Below are positions 45,270 through 58,188 of a stretch of 64,000 bases of DNA, piece by piece. Position 1 is the first letter of the stretch. Every line of letters begins with the position of its first letter. A program made the position numbers and the translations under genes. A model generated the notes under the pieces. That model searched no databases. It had not been told where the DNA came from and saw only the letters and a list, made by a program, of their open reading frames with translations. The stretch is from Prinsepia uniflora (lineage: Eukaryota > Streptophyta > Magnoliopsida > Rosales > Rosaceae), in assembly GCA_032719365.1 (NCBI GenBank), contig CM064873.1:31845742-31909741 (forward strand), in the 5' to 3' direction.

Positions 45270-48041
45270 TGTAACGACCCGTCCCAAATTCCTAGATTAG
45301 ATTAGTGACTAATCACGATTAGTGAGGCTAATCCGTGATTAGTAGAGTGAAATCGGACGAACGATGCGAAATGACCGTTTTGCCCCTGATGGTTGCAAAA
45401 CGTTGACTTTTCATTCGGGCGGTCAAATGGACTTTGACTGATGACCGTGACGTAGTTCGTGATGTCACGAGTTCATAGACAGGTGGCACGTTCAATTCCG
45501 ACGTTCGAGGAAGAAGTTATGACGTTCAGAAGTTTAGGGGCATTTTGGTAATTTGGGTGAATAGGAGGTCAAATGTTGACTTTTTGACCGGGAGGTCCGA
45601 TGGCCGAGAGCCAAAGACCGTTACGTAGATAAGGACGATACGAATCCGTAGACAGGCGGCACGTCGAATTCGGACGTTCGACGGCGAAGTTACGGTTCAC
45701 GAAAGTTTCGGGATACTATTCCCGGCGACACGTTTTACGAGGACCATTTGTCTCTAGTGGGCCCAGATATTTGCTGGAGGTCCAATGGATGAGTGACAAG
45801 TGTCACCCATCCAATGGACATCATTTTCCTTCATGCATCTCACCTGCCTCTTCATCGATCATTCCTCTCCATTTCAAACCATTTTCACCCGATCCCATTT
45901 CACCCAAAATCCCAAAACCTTCATCCCTTATGATCTGAGGAACCAGGAGAGTGAGAGAGGAGGACTAGGACGGCAGCTGGTGGCTGGAACCGCCGTGGGC
46001 GGTGGCGGGAGCCCAAAACCCGATCGGGTACCCGGTAAGCCCGTTTTTCCTTATTTTTCGATGTGAGCATTATGGTTGGTTTTAAATGATTAGGGAATGA
46101 TTATTAGGATGCTAGGAAGGTTTTAAGACGGTTTTGGTGAGGTTTAACGGCTGAGAAGCCGTGGGGGACCGATCGGAAAAATGGGACCGTGAAGTCCATT
46201 TCGAACCAAGGGGTTTCGGGTAGTTTTCTTAGGTTGTAAGGATTGGGATAGATTGGAAATGAGAAAATAGGAATTTAGAAATTGGAATGGAGGAAATCGG
46301 ATGAAAAATGAGGGAGAAGGAGGCCTGGACCGGTTACGCCAGTCCAGTTGCAGAGGTTGGACCGGACCGGCCGGCCCAGACCGGTTCGATCGCTGGAGCA
46401 GGTGACACTGTAGCGGCGCGTGAGGCCCACGCGCAGCCGCTTCAGGCGGCGCGTGCGGGCGCGTGGAGGAGAATTTGAGGAAGGTTCCAACATACGAAAT
46501 CATCTATTCGATGTAACGAACATTTTGGGACTGGTTTCGAGTCGATCGGACACCGTCTCGATATGTTTCGGGGCATCAGAAGGTTTAGGTTCGGGATTAA
46601 AAATAGTTAAAAATACGGGAAAATTACGGGGCTTTGGTAGGAGGTTAATTAAGTAGTTAGTAACCTTCTATTACGATTTGGACAGGTTTGGGAGTCCCGG
46701 TGACGGTGATCGGCTCGGGGAGCCGTATGGCACGCAAATCGAGGCGGCAGCTCTGACGGTCTGTGAGTGGACCTTGTTTTCTAAATTGGTGCATACATAA
46801 ATGTTTATTATATGTTTATTTACTTGTTTGATGATGCCATGGGTGCATTTGTATGTGGTTACGTATAAGCACGTATTTCGAGGTTTCGGCCTTATACGGT
46901 GCTTATACGGGTCTGTATTTCTTTATTGATTTAAATGAACTGAATTTGGATTTCAAAATGATAAACTCGGGTATGAAACCCATTTGGTTTTGTCTCGGGC
47001 TTATGACCTCAGGTTCCGGGCACGGTGCCCAGTTGGTGTCCTATGTTCGGGTACGAGACCCAGTCACTTTACGGTTTTGATTTCAGGTCAGGGAACCTTA
47101 AATGGATTCCCAGGTTCATGACGGTTTATGGGAACCGGCATGAACCCTTGTTGTGGTATCGTGGTTCATGACGGTTTATGGGAACCGGCATGAACCCTTG
47201 TTATGTTATTATGGTACATGACGGTTTATGGGAACCGGCATGTTACCTGATTATGGATATTATGGATCATGACGGTTCAGGGGAACCGGTCATGAATGTT
47301 TATGTTATGTATATATATGTTCGTCTACTTTCCTTTACTTCTATTATCTCCTCCGAGGAGGGTCGTTGGCCTGGGTGGACCCCGGAGTAGTCACGGAGCA
47401 CCGACTGAGTGGAGTCACCCCCCAGTTGGGTTCCTTACTCTCAGGAAGGCTATGGTTACTATTACCTCGGGTAGGGTCAGTGGTCTGCGGACATTGATCT
47501 TGACTTTGAGATGACTCGGATTGAGACCCGGGTAGCATGCGCGTGGCTTTGGATACCGTGACAGGATTGGTTGTGTGACTTATATATATGTATGTGATGG
47601 ATATATGATATATGATATGTGGTGTGTACAGGTGTGCACAGGATTTGGGCAGTGGCCCGTATGGTCGTTTTCATTGTGGTCCTTTCGACCTTGGGTTATA
47701 TCTGCTTTGGGCTTAGTCCCACATATGGTTTGTTTTGGATAAATGGTTTTCGAATGCATGCATGCTTTTTAGTGGAGGGTACAAAGGTCTTCTCGTTAAA
47801 ATGTTTTTATAAACTTTTGTTTTGTCCACTCACAGTTTTTAATGTTTTGACTGCCCTTCAGGTTGACATCGGATGTGGACTGTAGCAGAGACGGAGATAT
47901 CACATGCCTCCTCCGGATCCTGGCGTACTCTGATAGCCCGGGAGGGCAAATGACGAAAATATCCCTTGTCTGACACTTCGTGTCAGACGGGAGCAGGGTC
48001 ATCCCGCACTAATCCCGGAGGGATTGGGATGGGTCGTGTCA
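45270..48041 (+). mobile_element. 5' LTR of inner LARD
   Basis: TGTAACGACCCGTCCC to GGGTCGTGTCA. In order: two related U3 modules with GACAGGTGGCACG and GACAGGCGGCACG (about 45420-45700), the dyad at 45787-45812 (GGATGAGTGACA AG TGTCACCCATCC), an ACCGGACCGGCCGG cassette (46326-46390), the GCGCGTG/CACGCGC hairpin (46416-46434), the CATG hairpin array (47110-47305) and the GTCTGACAC-TTC-GTGTCAGAC stem-loop (47968-47988). Confidence 0.95.
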
Positions 48042-48044
48042 GCG

Positions 48045-48056
48045 TGGTATCAGAGC
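48045..48056 (+). promoter_or_regulatory. Primer binding site of inner LARD
   Basis: TGGTATCAGAGC, three bases after the LTR end; initiator Met tRNA type as in the Tekay copy at 6024. Confidence 0.9.
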
Positions 48057-51000
48057 GGGGTTGTCTCTATTCGAGCAACCGCGGAGCTCTTGGAGTATGT
48101 ATGCTGGTCGAGGATGTGATATCTCATTGGGCTGCAGTCCGTGGTCAACCTGATTGTCGGGGTGCCGGTACGATAGTTAGTAGGATTGGCAAGCCTTGGT
48201 TCGGCACTCGATGCCGGGGTTGCCATGGTTCTATCAGGGTTGGCAGTGTGGAACCCTACGGAAGGCTTAACGTAGTATTACGTTAGAGTTTTGGATCGTG
48301 AGACGGTTAGTTGGGATCGTCTTCACGATGTCGTAGGATCGATTCCGACGACTGGTTAGGAGTGTGACCATTAGATGGTCAGATTATGTTGAGTTAAATG
48401 GATTTACTGCAGTTGGCAGTTAGCAACCGGATTCGAGGAATCCGAGTTGGATTGTTGGTAGGATTGGATTGACGTCTTTATGATGTCGGACCGCAGGGTC
48501 GGTCAGATTGTTGATTTTACTGCTTTTCGCAGGTGGGTTCAGGGGAAATCTAGGTGTGATCGTGGAACCCTACCGTATGTGTATGGTTCGGAAATGGGAG
48601 TTGACTGGTGGTTTGACTTGGACGACTATTCGGATTTGGATTCTTTAGTCGGTCTAATCATGTCAGCTTGTATTGGGACTGCACTTCGCAGTCAGGGTTG
48701 TACGTATCGGTTAGACCGAGTTGGTTGTCGTGCTACTTCAGTTGTGGGTTGGTGCAACTAAGGTCGTGGATGACCTGGTAGACGACAATGGTTTAGTCAA
48801 GTTACGACAGGATAGAGATTGTTGGACAAGTTACCAGGGTTGGTACTTGTCGATGGAATCCCTGAGTGGGATACAGAGTAGTTGGTACGGGCGATTGATT
48901 CCGTTGGATACGGAGTCTGGATATAGCGATGTCTGGTAGTTAGGTCTGCACGAGTGTGGGGCAGGCGCTACTACCGAGAGTGGTTATAGTTACGATTGTT
49001 GGGGATCGGGGACGTTCGGGGAACGTTTTCCTTTTCTCGCATGAGTTGTCAGGGTGACTGTACCCAGAGTTGTCAGGTACGAGGGAGACAGAGTTTCTCC
49101 TATACGAGCAGAGGTACGCGATCGTCGCTTGGTATGAGCGGAGATCCAGGGTGTCAGTTTTGCACATGGTGTGCTAGCGTCAGTACTGATGCTAGTGAGG
49201 ATGCTTGTGTGCTGATGCTGACAGGTGGTAGTGATGGTGTTGGTACTCGTGCTAGTGCTAGTGCTGGTGTCGGTGCGGGTGATTGTGATGATGATGAGTC
49301 ACGAGTCGGGATGTGGCTCTGACGAGATGGGCATATGTTCGGTATCTGTGGTTCCAGAGTGGACCTCAGATAAGGTTAAAGTGGTTAAGGGACACGTGGT
49401 TGATGTCCGGGTATGTTGTTTCCAATCTTGTTGGAACTTCGGAATCGCGGGAGTTTGCGATTGACGTGACGAGAGGAATACGGGTTTTCCGCATTGGTAT
49501 CGGGTATTTCGACGTCATTTTGGGTGACTTCTCAGATTCTACCATGAATGATGATGGTAGATGACGTTGATGATATAGATGTTGTTGGTTGCCACTCGTA
49601 CACTGATTGTGTATTGGTTGGTGGACCCGGGATTTGTTCTGGACCATCAGGAGGAGATGAGTATATCGAAGTTAGGTGACTGAGATTTCTCATTTTCTGC
49701 TTGGTGGCAGACGATGTTGGTTTACGTGACGTGGTGAATGCAGCAAGTTTTGGTAGCATTCACGTAGGATGAGTTTTGATGTCATCGTGTTGGATCATCT
49801 TTGGATTTTCCTAGGTGGAATGCCAAGGATCGATACGAGGTGATTGGGGAGGACCCACAGTCTCGATCGTGACGTCTATAGTCGTTTGACGTAGTGGTGG
49901 ATCTGGATCGTGATCTTGATGATCCAGATAGGTGGAGAGTTATTACTCTTACTTGGATGTTGAGTGGAGCATGATTGGACTGAACTCCTTTTCGAGGTAA
50001 GTCCCATATGGCTTATTACTCGCCTGAGTAGTTGTCCGATGAGTAGGTGTCTGACGAGGTCGGATTTTGTCTGACCTAGTGTTGTGTTGATGTTGGAATT
50101 GACTTCCCTATGAAGTCAATCGTTGGTAATAAGGTAATCGGTTTAGCGGGTAACCGATAGGTTTGGTTTTGGTACGTCTCGGTAGACGTGAACGATATTT
50201 CAGGTTTTGGAATCAGATTTCTGGATGACGATTCAGGATTTGATTTTGGAACTTGAAAGAGGATTTCTGTATTTTGGGTTTTGGAATCGGATTCTGGGTG
50301 ACGATTCAGGATTTGATTCTAGAGCTTGACTATAGATTTTCTTTTATGGATTTGAGTTCGGAATGGTTATTCCTAATACTAGTTTACGGAATGATGATTT
50401 CGGATTTGAATTTGGACAGGATTAGGAATATGATTTCTGGGTTTGGATTCGGGATTTCTTACGAAATTGCGGATTCGGATTCGGATTTGGAAATAGATAA
50501 TGGGTTGGAGTTTCGATTTGTCTAGATCGGACAGATTTACTCCATAATTGAAACGTGATTGACTACAACCTAGGTGGTTGTAGGCTGATTGATGGGTAGA
50601 TGTACGTACTTTGTACGTTGTTCAAGGTACGATACTGGGTGTACTTGTCGTGCCTGGTGACGGTATATAGGTGATACCGGTGGTACGTTGGAGAGCATGT
50701 TGGTAGTCGGCTTGGTTCCGATACCATTGGATTAGTCGGGGTCGTGGACTGGACGTTGGATACTGTGCATTGGGTCTTGGTATTTCTGATGGGTCTAATT
50801 ACACACAGATTGAGTGAAAGGCTTTGTGGGTAAGTGTTTACTCCTGGTTGGGTCCGTTGGTGGTTAGTGTAACCACGAGTGAGTATAGTGTCAGTTTTCG
50901 ACTGACGACTGTCAAGTGGTGACGGTCTGTCGGAGGTGTCAGCGTGGATCGTTGAGTGAGGTCTGATGGCTCCCAGTGGGAGCAGACGTCAGGATAGATT

Positions 51001-51339
51001 AGTGATTGAGAAGGGAACCGTCTAGTTGTTGTATCAACAAGATGGTAGATTTGACAAGTAGTGTCAATTCGGACCGTGTGGCTACTGTTCTTCGACGTGG
51101 TCGAGTGTAGTCGAGGCGACATGAGCGTTAGTGGTACGACTGGTTGCAGACGAGTAAGTATTGTTCTAGTTGGTTGGTGTACGAGGGTACACGTAATTCG
51201 AGGTCGATTCTACCTTCCAAGAGGTGGATGTGGAATCAGAATAGTTGGCGTTTCGAGAACGGAACTAATTAAGAAGGGAAGAACGGTAGAATTAGGTCGG
51301 TTGGAATTTCGAGGACGAAATTAATTAAGGAGGGAAGGT
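48057..51339 (+). mobile_element. Non-coding interior of inner LARD
   Basis: About 3.3 kb, collinear with the outer LARD interior and without a conserved ORF. Only faint, uncertain traces of protease-like coding (YFDVILGD near 49505). There is a GCTAGTGCTGGTG-type simple repeat at 49225-49290 that is shorter in the outer copy. It ends in two tandem hairpin plus polypurine units (about 51247-51275 and 51313-51339). Confidence 0.85.
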
Positions 51340-54111
51340 TGTAACGACCCGTCCCAAATTCCTAGATTAGATTAGTGACTAATCACGATTAGTGAGGCTA
51401 ATCCGTGATTAGTAGAGCGAAATCGGACGAACGATGCGAAATGACCGTTTTGCCCCTGATGGTGGCAAAACGTTGACTTTTCATTCGGGCGGTCAAATGG
51501 ACTTTGACCGATGACCGTGACGTAGTTCGTGATGTCACGAGTTCATAGACAGGTGGCACGTTCAATTCCGACGTTCGAGGAAGAAGTTATGACGTTCGGA
51601 AGTTTAGGGGCATTTTGGTAATTTGGGTGAATAGGAGGTCAAATGTTGACTTTTTGACCGGGAGGTCCGATGGCCGAGAGCCAAAGACCGTTACGTAGAT
51701 AAGGACGATACGAATCCGTAGACAGGCGGCACGTCGAATTCGGACGTTCGACGGCGAAGTTACGGTTCACGAAAGTTTCGGGATACTATTCCCAGCGACA
51801 CGTTTTACGAGGACCATTTGTCTCTAGTGGGCCCAGATATTTGCTGGAGGTCCAATGGATGAGTAACAAGTGTCACCCATCCAATGGACATCATTTTCCT
51901 TCATGCGTCTCACCTGCCTCTTCATCGATCATTCCTCTCCATTTCAAACCATTTTCACCCGATCCCATTTCACCCAAAATCCCAAAACCTTCATCCCTTA
52001 TGATCTGAGGAACCAGGAGAGTGAGAGAGGAGGACTAGGACGGCAGCTGGTGGCTGGAACCGCCGTGGGCGGTGGCGGGAGCCCAAAACCCGATCGGGTA
52101 CCCGGTAAGCCCGTTTTTCCTTATTTTTCGATGTGAGCATTATGGTTGGTTTTAAATGATTAGGGAATGATTATTAGGATGCTAGGAAGGTTTTAAGACG
52201 GTTTTGGTGAGGTTTAACGGCTGAGAAGCCGTGGGGGACCGATCGGAAAAATGGGACCGTGAGGTCCATTTCGAACCAAGGGGTTTCGGGTAGTTTTCTT
52301 AGGTTGTAAGGATTGGGATAGATTGGAAATGAGAAAATAGGAATTTAGAAATTGGAATGGAGGAAATCGGATGAAAAATGAGGGAGAAGGAGGCCTGGAC
52401 CGGTTACGCCGGTCCAGTTGCAGAGGTTGGACCGGACCGGCCGGCCCAGACCGGTTCGATCGCTGGAGCAAGTGACACTGTAGCGGCGCGTGAGGCCCAC
52501 GCGCAGCCGCTTCAGGCGGCGCGTGCGGGCGCGTGGAGGAGAATTTGAGGAAGGTTCCAACATACGAAATCATCTATTCGATGTAACGAACATTTTGGGA
52601 CTGGTTTCGAGTCGATCGGACACCGTCTCGATATGTTTCGGGGCATCGGAAGGTTTAGGTTCGGGATTAAAAATAGTTAAAAATACGGAAAAATTACGGG
52701 GCTTTGGTAGGAGGTTAATTAAGTAGTTAGTAACCTTCTATTACGATTTGGACAGGTTTGGGAGTCCCGGTGACGGTGATCGGCTCGGGGAGCCGTATGG
52801 CACGCAAATCGAGGCGGCAGCTCTGACGGTCTGTGAGTGGACCTTGTTTTCTAAATTGGTGCATGCATAAATGTTTATTATATGTTTATTTACTTGTTTG
52901 ATGATGCCATGGGTGCATTTGTATGTGGTTACGTATAAGCACGTATTTCGAGGTTTCGGCCTTATACGGTGCTTATACGGGTCTGTATTTCTTTATTGAT
53001 TTAAATGAACTGAATTTGGATTTCAAAATGATAAACTCGGGTAAGAAACCCATTTGGTTTTGTCTCGGGCTTATGACCTCAGGTTCCGGGCACGGTGCCC
53101 AGTTGGTGTCCTATGTTCTGGTACGAGACCCAGTCACTTTACGGTTTTGATTTCAGGTCAGGGAACCTTAAATGGATTCCCAGGTTCATGACGGTTTATG
53201 GGAACCGGCATGAACCCTTGTTGTGGTATCGTGGTTCATGACGGTTTATGGGAACCGGCATGAACCCTTGTTATGTTATTACGGTACATGACGGTTTATG
53301 GGAACTGGCATGTTACCTGATTATGGATATTATGGATCATGACGGTTCAGGGGAACCGGTCATGAATGTTTATGTTATGTATATATATGTTCGTCTACCT
53401 TCCTTTACTTCTATTATCTCCTCCGGGGAGGGTCGTTGGCCTGGGTGGACCCCGGAGTAGTCACGGAGCACCGACTGAGTGGAGTCACCCCCCAGTTGGG
53501 TTCCTTACTCTCAGGAAGGCTATGGTTACTATTACCTCGGGTAGGGTCAGTGGTCTGCGGACATTGATCTTGACTTTGAGATGACTCGGATTGAGACCCG
53601 GGTAGCATGCGCGTGGCTTTGGATACCGTGACAGGATTGGTTGTGTGACTTATATATATGTATGTGATGGATATATGATATATGATATGTGGTGTGTACA
53701 GGTGTGCACAGGATTTGGGCAGTGGCCCGTATGGTCGTTTTCATTGTGGTCTTTTCGACCTTGGGTTATATCTGCTTTGGGCTTAGTCCCACATATGGTT
53801 TGTTTTGGATAAATGGTTTTCGAATGCATGCATGCTTTTTAGTGGAGGGTACAAAGGTCTTCTCGTTAAAATGTTTTTATAAACTTTTGTTTTGTCCACT
53901 CACAGTTTTTAATGTTTTGACTGCCCTTCAGGTTGACATCGGATGTGGACTGTAGCAGAGACGGAGATATCACATGCCTCCTCCGGATCCTGGCGTACTC
54001 TGATAGCCCGGGAGGGCAAATGACGAAAATATCCCTTGTCTGACACTTCGTGTCAGACGGGAGCAGGGTCATCCCGCACTAATCCCGGGGGGATTGGGAT
54101 GGGTCTTGTCA
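51340..54111 (+). mobile_element. 3' LTR of inner LARD
   Basis: 2772 bp, the same layout as the 5' LTR. Differences read by eye include 51857-51882, where the dyad has AGTAACA for AGTGACA, and 54106 (GGGTCTTGTCA for GGGTCGTGTCA). Confidence 0.95.
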
Positions 54112-54800
54112 GTCACCCCCCAGTTGGGTTCCTTACTCTCAGGAAGGCTATGGTTACTATTACCTCGGGTAGGGTCAGTGGTCTGTGGACATTGACCTTG
54201 ACTTTGAGATGACTCGGATTGAGACCCGGGTAGCACGCGCGTAGCTTTGGATACCGTGACAGGATTGGTTGTGTGACTTATATATATGTATGTGATGGAT
54301 ATATGATATATGATATGTGGTGTGTACAGGTGTGCACAGGATTTGAGCAGTGGCTCGTTTACTTGGTTTCTTTATGGTTTGGGGCCGAGTCCCGTATGGA
54401 TTTGGGCAGTGGCCCGTATGGTCGTTTTCATTGTGGTCCTTTCGACCTTAGTTTATATCTGATTTGGGCTTAGTTCCCATATATGATTTCTTTGGTTAAA
54501 TGGTTTTCCAATGCATGCATGCTTTTTAGTGGAGGGTACAAATGTCTTCTTATTAATTGTTTTTATAAACTTTTGTTTTGTCCACTCACAGTTTTTAATG
54601 TTTTCACTGCCCTTCAGGTTGACATCGGATGTGGACTGTAGTAGAGACCGAGATATCACATGCCTCCTCCGGATCCTGGCGTACTCTAATAGCCCGGGAG
54701 GGCAAAGGTTGGAAATATCCCTTGTCTGACACTTCGTGTCAAACGGGAGCAGGGTCATCCCGCGCTAATCCCGGGGGGATTGGGATGGGTCCTGTCAGCG

Positions 54801-54812
54801 TGGTATCAGAGC
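54801..54812 (+). promoter_or_regulatory. Primer binding site of outer LARD
   Basis: TGGTATCAGAGC, three bases after the end of the 5' LTR (54797). Confidence 0.9.
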
Positions 54813-57800
54813 ATGGTTGCTCATGTTACTCTGAATTCCAGAGCGTATTTTACGCATTACTCTGTACGCAGGTCGAGGATATGATATGTCAATGGGCTAC
54901 AGTTCGTTATCAACCTGATAGTTAGGGTACCGGTACGATAATTAGTAGGATTGGCATGCCTTGGTTCGACATTTGAGGCCGGAGTTGCCATAGTTCTGTC
55001 AGGGTTGACAGTGTGAGACCCTACGGAAGGGATAACGTACTTGTACGTTAACGTTTTGATCGTGAGACGGTTAGTTGGGATCGTCTTTCACGATGTCGTA
55101 GGATTGGTTCCGACGACTAGTTGGGAATTGTGATCATCGGATGGTCGAATATGGTTGAGTTAGATAGATTTACTGCAGTTGGCAGTTAGCAACCGGATTC
55201 GAGGAATCCGAATTGGATTGATGGTAGGATTGGATTGACGTCTTTACGATGTCAAGACCGCGGAGTCGGTCAGGTTGTTTATTTTACTGCTTTCTGCAGT
55301 TGGTAGCTTGCAGTTGGGTTCAGGGAACCCTAAGCGTGATCGTGGATTTTACTGCCTTATGCAGTTGGGTTCTGCGGAACTCTAGGGGTGATCGTGGAAC
55401 CCTACCGTATGTGTATGATTCGGAAATGTGAGTTGAAGAGTGGTTTGACTTGGACGACTATTCGAATTTGGATTCGTTAGTCGGTCTAGTCATGTCAGCT
55501 TGTGTTGGGACTGCACTTCGCAGTCAGAGTTGTGCGTATCGGTTAGACCGAGTTGGTTGTCGTGCTACTTCAGTTGTGATGGACTGTTGGTACAACTAAG
55601 GTCGCGGGTGACCTGGTAGACGGCATTGGCTTAGTCGGGTTACGACTGGTAGAGTTTGATTTGGACAAGTTATCAGGGTTGGTACTTGTCGATGGAATCC
55701 CTGAGTGGGATACAGAGTAGTTGGTACGGGCGATTGATTCCGTTGGATACGGAGTCTGGATATAACGAAGTCTGGTAGTTATGTCTGCACGAGTAGGTGG
55801 CAGGCACTACTACCGAGGATGGTTGTAGTTACGGTTGTTGGGGATCGGTGACGTTCAGGTGACGTTTGCTTTTCCCGTATGAGTTGTCAGGATGACTGTA
55901 CCCAGAGTTGTTGGGTACGACGGAGACAGAGTTTCTCCTGATCGAGCAGAGGTACGGGGTCGTCGTTCGGTATGAGCGGAGATCCAGGATTGTCTGATTT
56001 GCACATTTTGTGCTGATGCTGACAGGTGATGATACTGGTACTAGTGCTGGTGCCGGTGATCGTGATGACGGTGAGTTACGGATCGGGAAGTGACACTGTC
56101 GGAATAGGCATATGTTCGGTATCTGTGGTTCAGGAGTGGATCACTGATAGAGTTTAATTGGTGATGGAGACGTGGATGATGTCCGGGTATGTTGTTTCCA
56201 ATCTTGTTGGAACTTCGAAATCGCGAGAGGGGTGCGACTGCGGTGACAAATGGAATGCGGGTTTTCAGCTTTGGTATTGGGTATGTCGAAGTCATTTTGG
56301 GTGACTTCTCAGGTTCTACCATAATTGATGGTGGTAGATGACGTTGAAGATATAGATGTTGTTGGTTGCCACTAGTACACTGATCGTGTATTGGTTGGTG
56401 GACCCGGGATCTGTTCTGAATCATCTGGAGGAGATGAGTATATCGAAGTTAGGTGACTGAGATTCCTCATTCTCTACTTGGTGGCAGACGATGTCAGGTT
56501 ACCTGACGTGGTGAGTGCATCGAGTGTTGTTTGCATTCACGTAGGATGGATTATTCGATCATTCTTGATTTTCCTCGGTGGAATGACAAGGATCGGTACG
56601 AGGTAATCAATGAGAACCCACAGTCTCGGCGTGTCTCGTCGTTGACTAATTTATTTAGGTGTGGGAAATGGTCTAGGACTTTGGGCGTTGTGACGATCCT
56701 CGATCGTGACGTCTATGGTCGGTTGACGTAGTGTTGGATCTGGATCATGATTTGGATATCCAGATAGGTGGAGAGTTTATTACTCTTACTTGGATGTTGA
56801 GTGGAGCATGATGGGACTGAACTTCTTTTCGAGGTAAATCCCATATGGCTTACTACTCGCCTGAGTAGTTGTCCGATGAGTAGTTTTCCGACGTGGTCGG
56901 ATATGGTCAGTGTTAGAGATGGGTGGATGTTGGGATTGGCTTCCCTATGAAGTCAATCAGATGTAATGTGTAATCATTTGAGCAGGTATCTGATAGGTTT
57001 GGATATGGTGCGTCTCGGTAGACGAGAACGATATTTCGAGTTTTGGAATCAGATTTCTGGATGATGATTCAGGATTTGATTTTAGAACTTGAAAAAGGAT
57101 TTCTAGATCTGGGTTTTGGAATCGGATTCTGGGTGACGATTCAGGATTTGATTCTAGAGCTTGACTGTAGATTTTCTTTTATGGATTTGGGTTCGAAATG
57201 GTCATTCCTAATACTAGTCTACGGAATGATGATTTCGGATTCGAATTTGGACATGGTTATGGACATGATTTCTGGGTTTGGATTCGGGATTTCTTACGAA
57301 ATTGCGGATTCGGATTCGGATTTGGAAATGGATAATGGGTCGGAGTTTCGATTTGTCTAATACTGGATTGGACAAATGGACTCTATAGTAGAAACGTGTT
57401 TGGCTATGACCTAGGTGGTTGTAGTTAGGTTGATGGATAGACGTCTGTACCTTGTACGTAGTTCGAGGTACGACACTGGGCAGACTTGTGGTGCCTAGTG
57501 ACGGTATATAGGTTATACTTGTAGTCCGTTGGTGAGCGTGTTGGTAGTCGGCTTAGTTTCGATACCTTGGGATTAGTTGAGGTCGTGAACTGGACATTGG
57601 ATCCCGTGCATTAGGTCATGGTATTTCTGATGGGTCTAGTTACACACAGGTCGGGTGAATTGTTGGTTAGTGTAACCACGAGTGGCTATAGTGACAGTTT
57701 TCGATTGACGACTGTCAAGTGGTGACAATTTGTCGGAGGTGTCATCGTGGATCGGTTAGTGAGTTTTGGTGACTCCCAGTGGGAGTAGATGTCAGGATAG

Positions 57801-58188
57801 GTTAGAGATTGAGGAAGGAACCGTAGAGTTGTTTATGTCAGTGAAAGGGTAGAGTTGACAAGTGGGTTGATCATAGGATACTTGGGCTACTCTGATACTG
57901 ACAGGTCGTGTCAATTCAGAGCGTAAGACTTCTGTCATTCGACGTGGTCGAATGTAGTCGATACGACGAGAGCGTTAGTGGCACGTCGGGCTGTAAACGA
58001 GTAAGTATTGTTCTGGTTAGTGGGTGTACTAGCGTACACGTGTTGCGTGGTAGATCGAATTATTTCCACGAGGTGGATGTGGAATCAAGATAGTTGGAGT
58101 TTCGAGAACGAAACTAATTAAGGAGGGAAAACGGGTAGAATTAGGTCGGTTGGAATTTCGAGGACGAAATTAATTAAGGAGGGAAGGT
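54813..58188 (+). mobile_element. Non-coding interior of outer LARD
   Basis: About 3.4 kb, similar throughout to 48057-51339 but with more substitutions and small indels than the LTR pair of either element shows. No ORF is shared in the same frame between the two copies, which argues against coding. The 3' end holds two hairpin plus polypurine units: AGTTTCG-agaa-CGAAACT (58098-58115) and AATTTCG-agga-CGAAATT (58154-58171), each followed by TAATTAAGGAGGGAA. Confidence 0.85.

Larger units (their letters stand above)
45265..54116 (+). mobile_element. Full-length LARD, inner and youngest copy
   Basis: Element 45270-54111 (8842 bp) with target duplication GTCAC (45265-45269, 54112-54116). The two LTRs (45270-48041 and 51340-54111) are both exactly 2772 bp and differ at about 22 positions by eye with no gaps. 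It sits in the 5' LTR of the outer LARD; the empty site is kept in the outer 3' LTR at 60884-60888. There is no coding capacity. Confidence 0.95.

Noticed and set aside
46144..46503. 119-codon minus ORF, repeated at 52214-52573
   Set aside because: Its conservation comes only from being in two LTRs of one young element. It is antisense to the CpG-rich LTR block and has no family resemblance.
49500..49560. YFDVILGD as remaining protease coding in the LARD interior
   Set aside because: Too short, and the sister copy near 56280 is not kept in the same reading (FDV changed). At most a faint relic.
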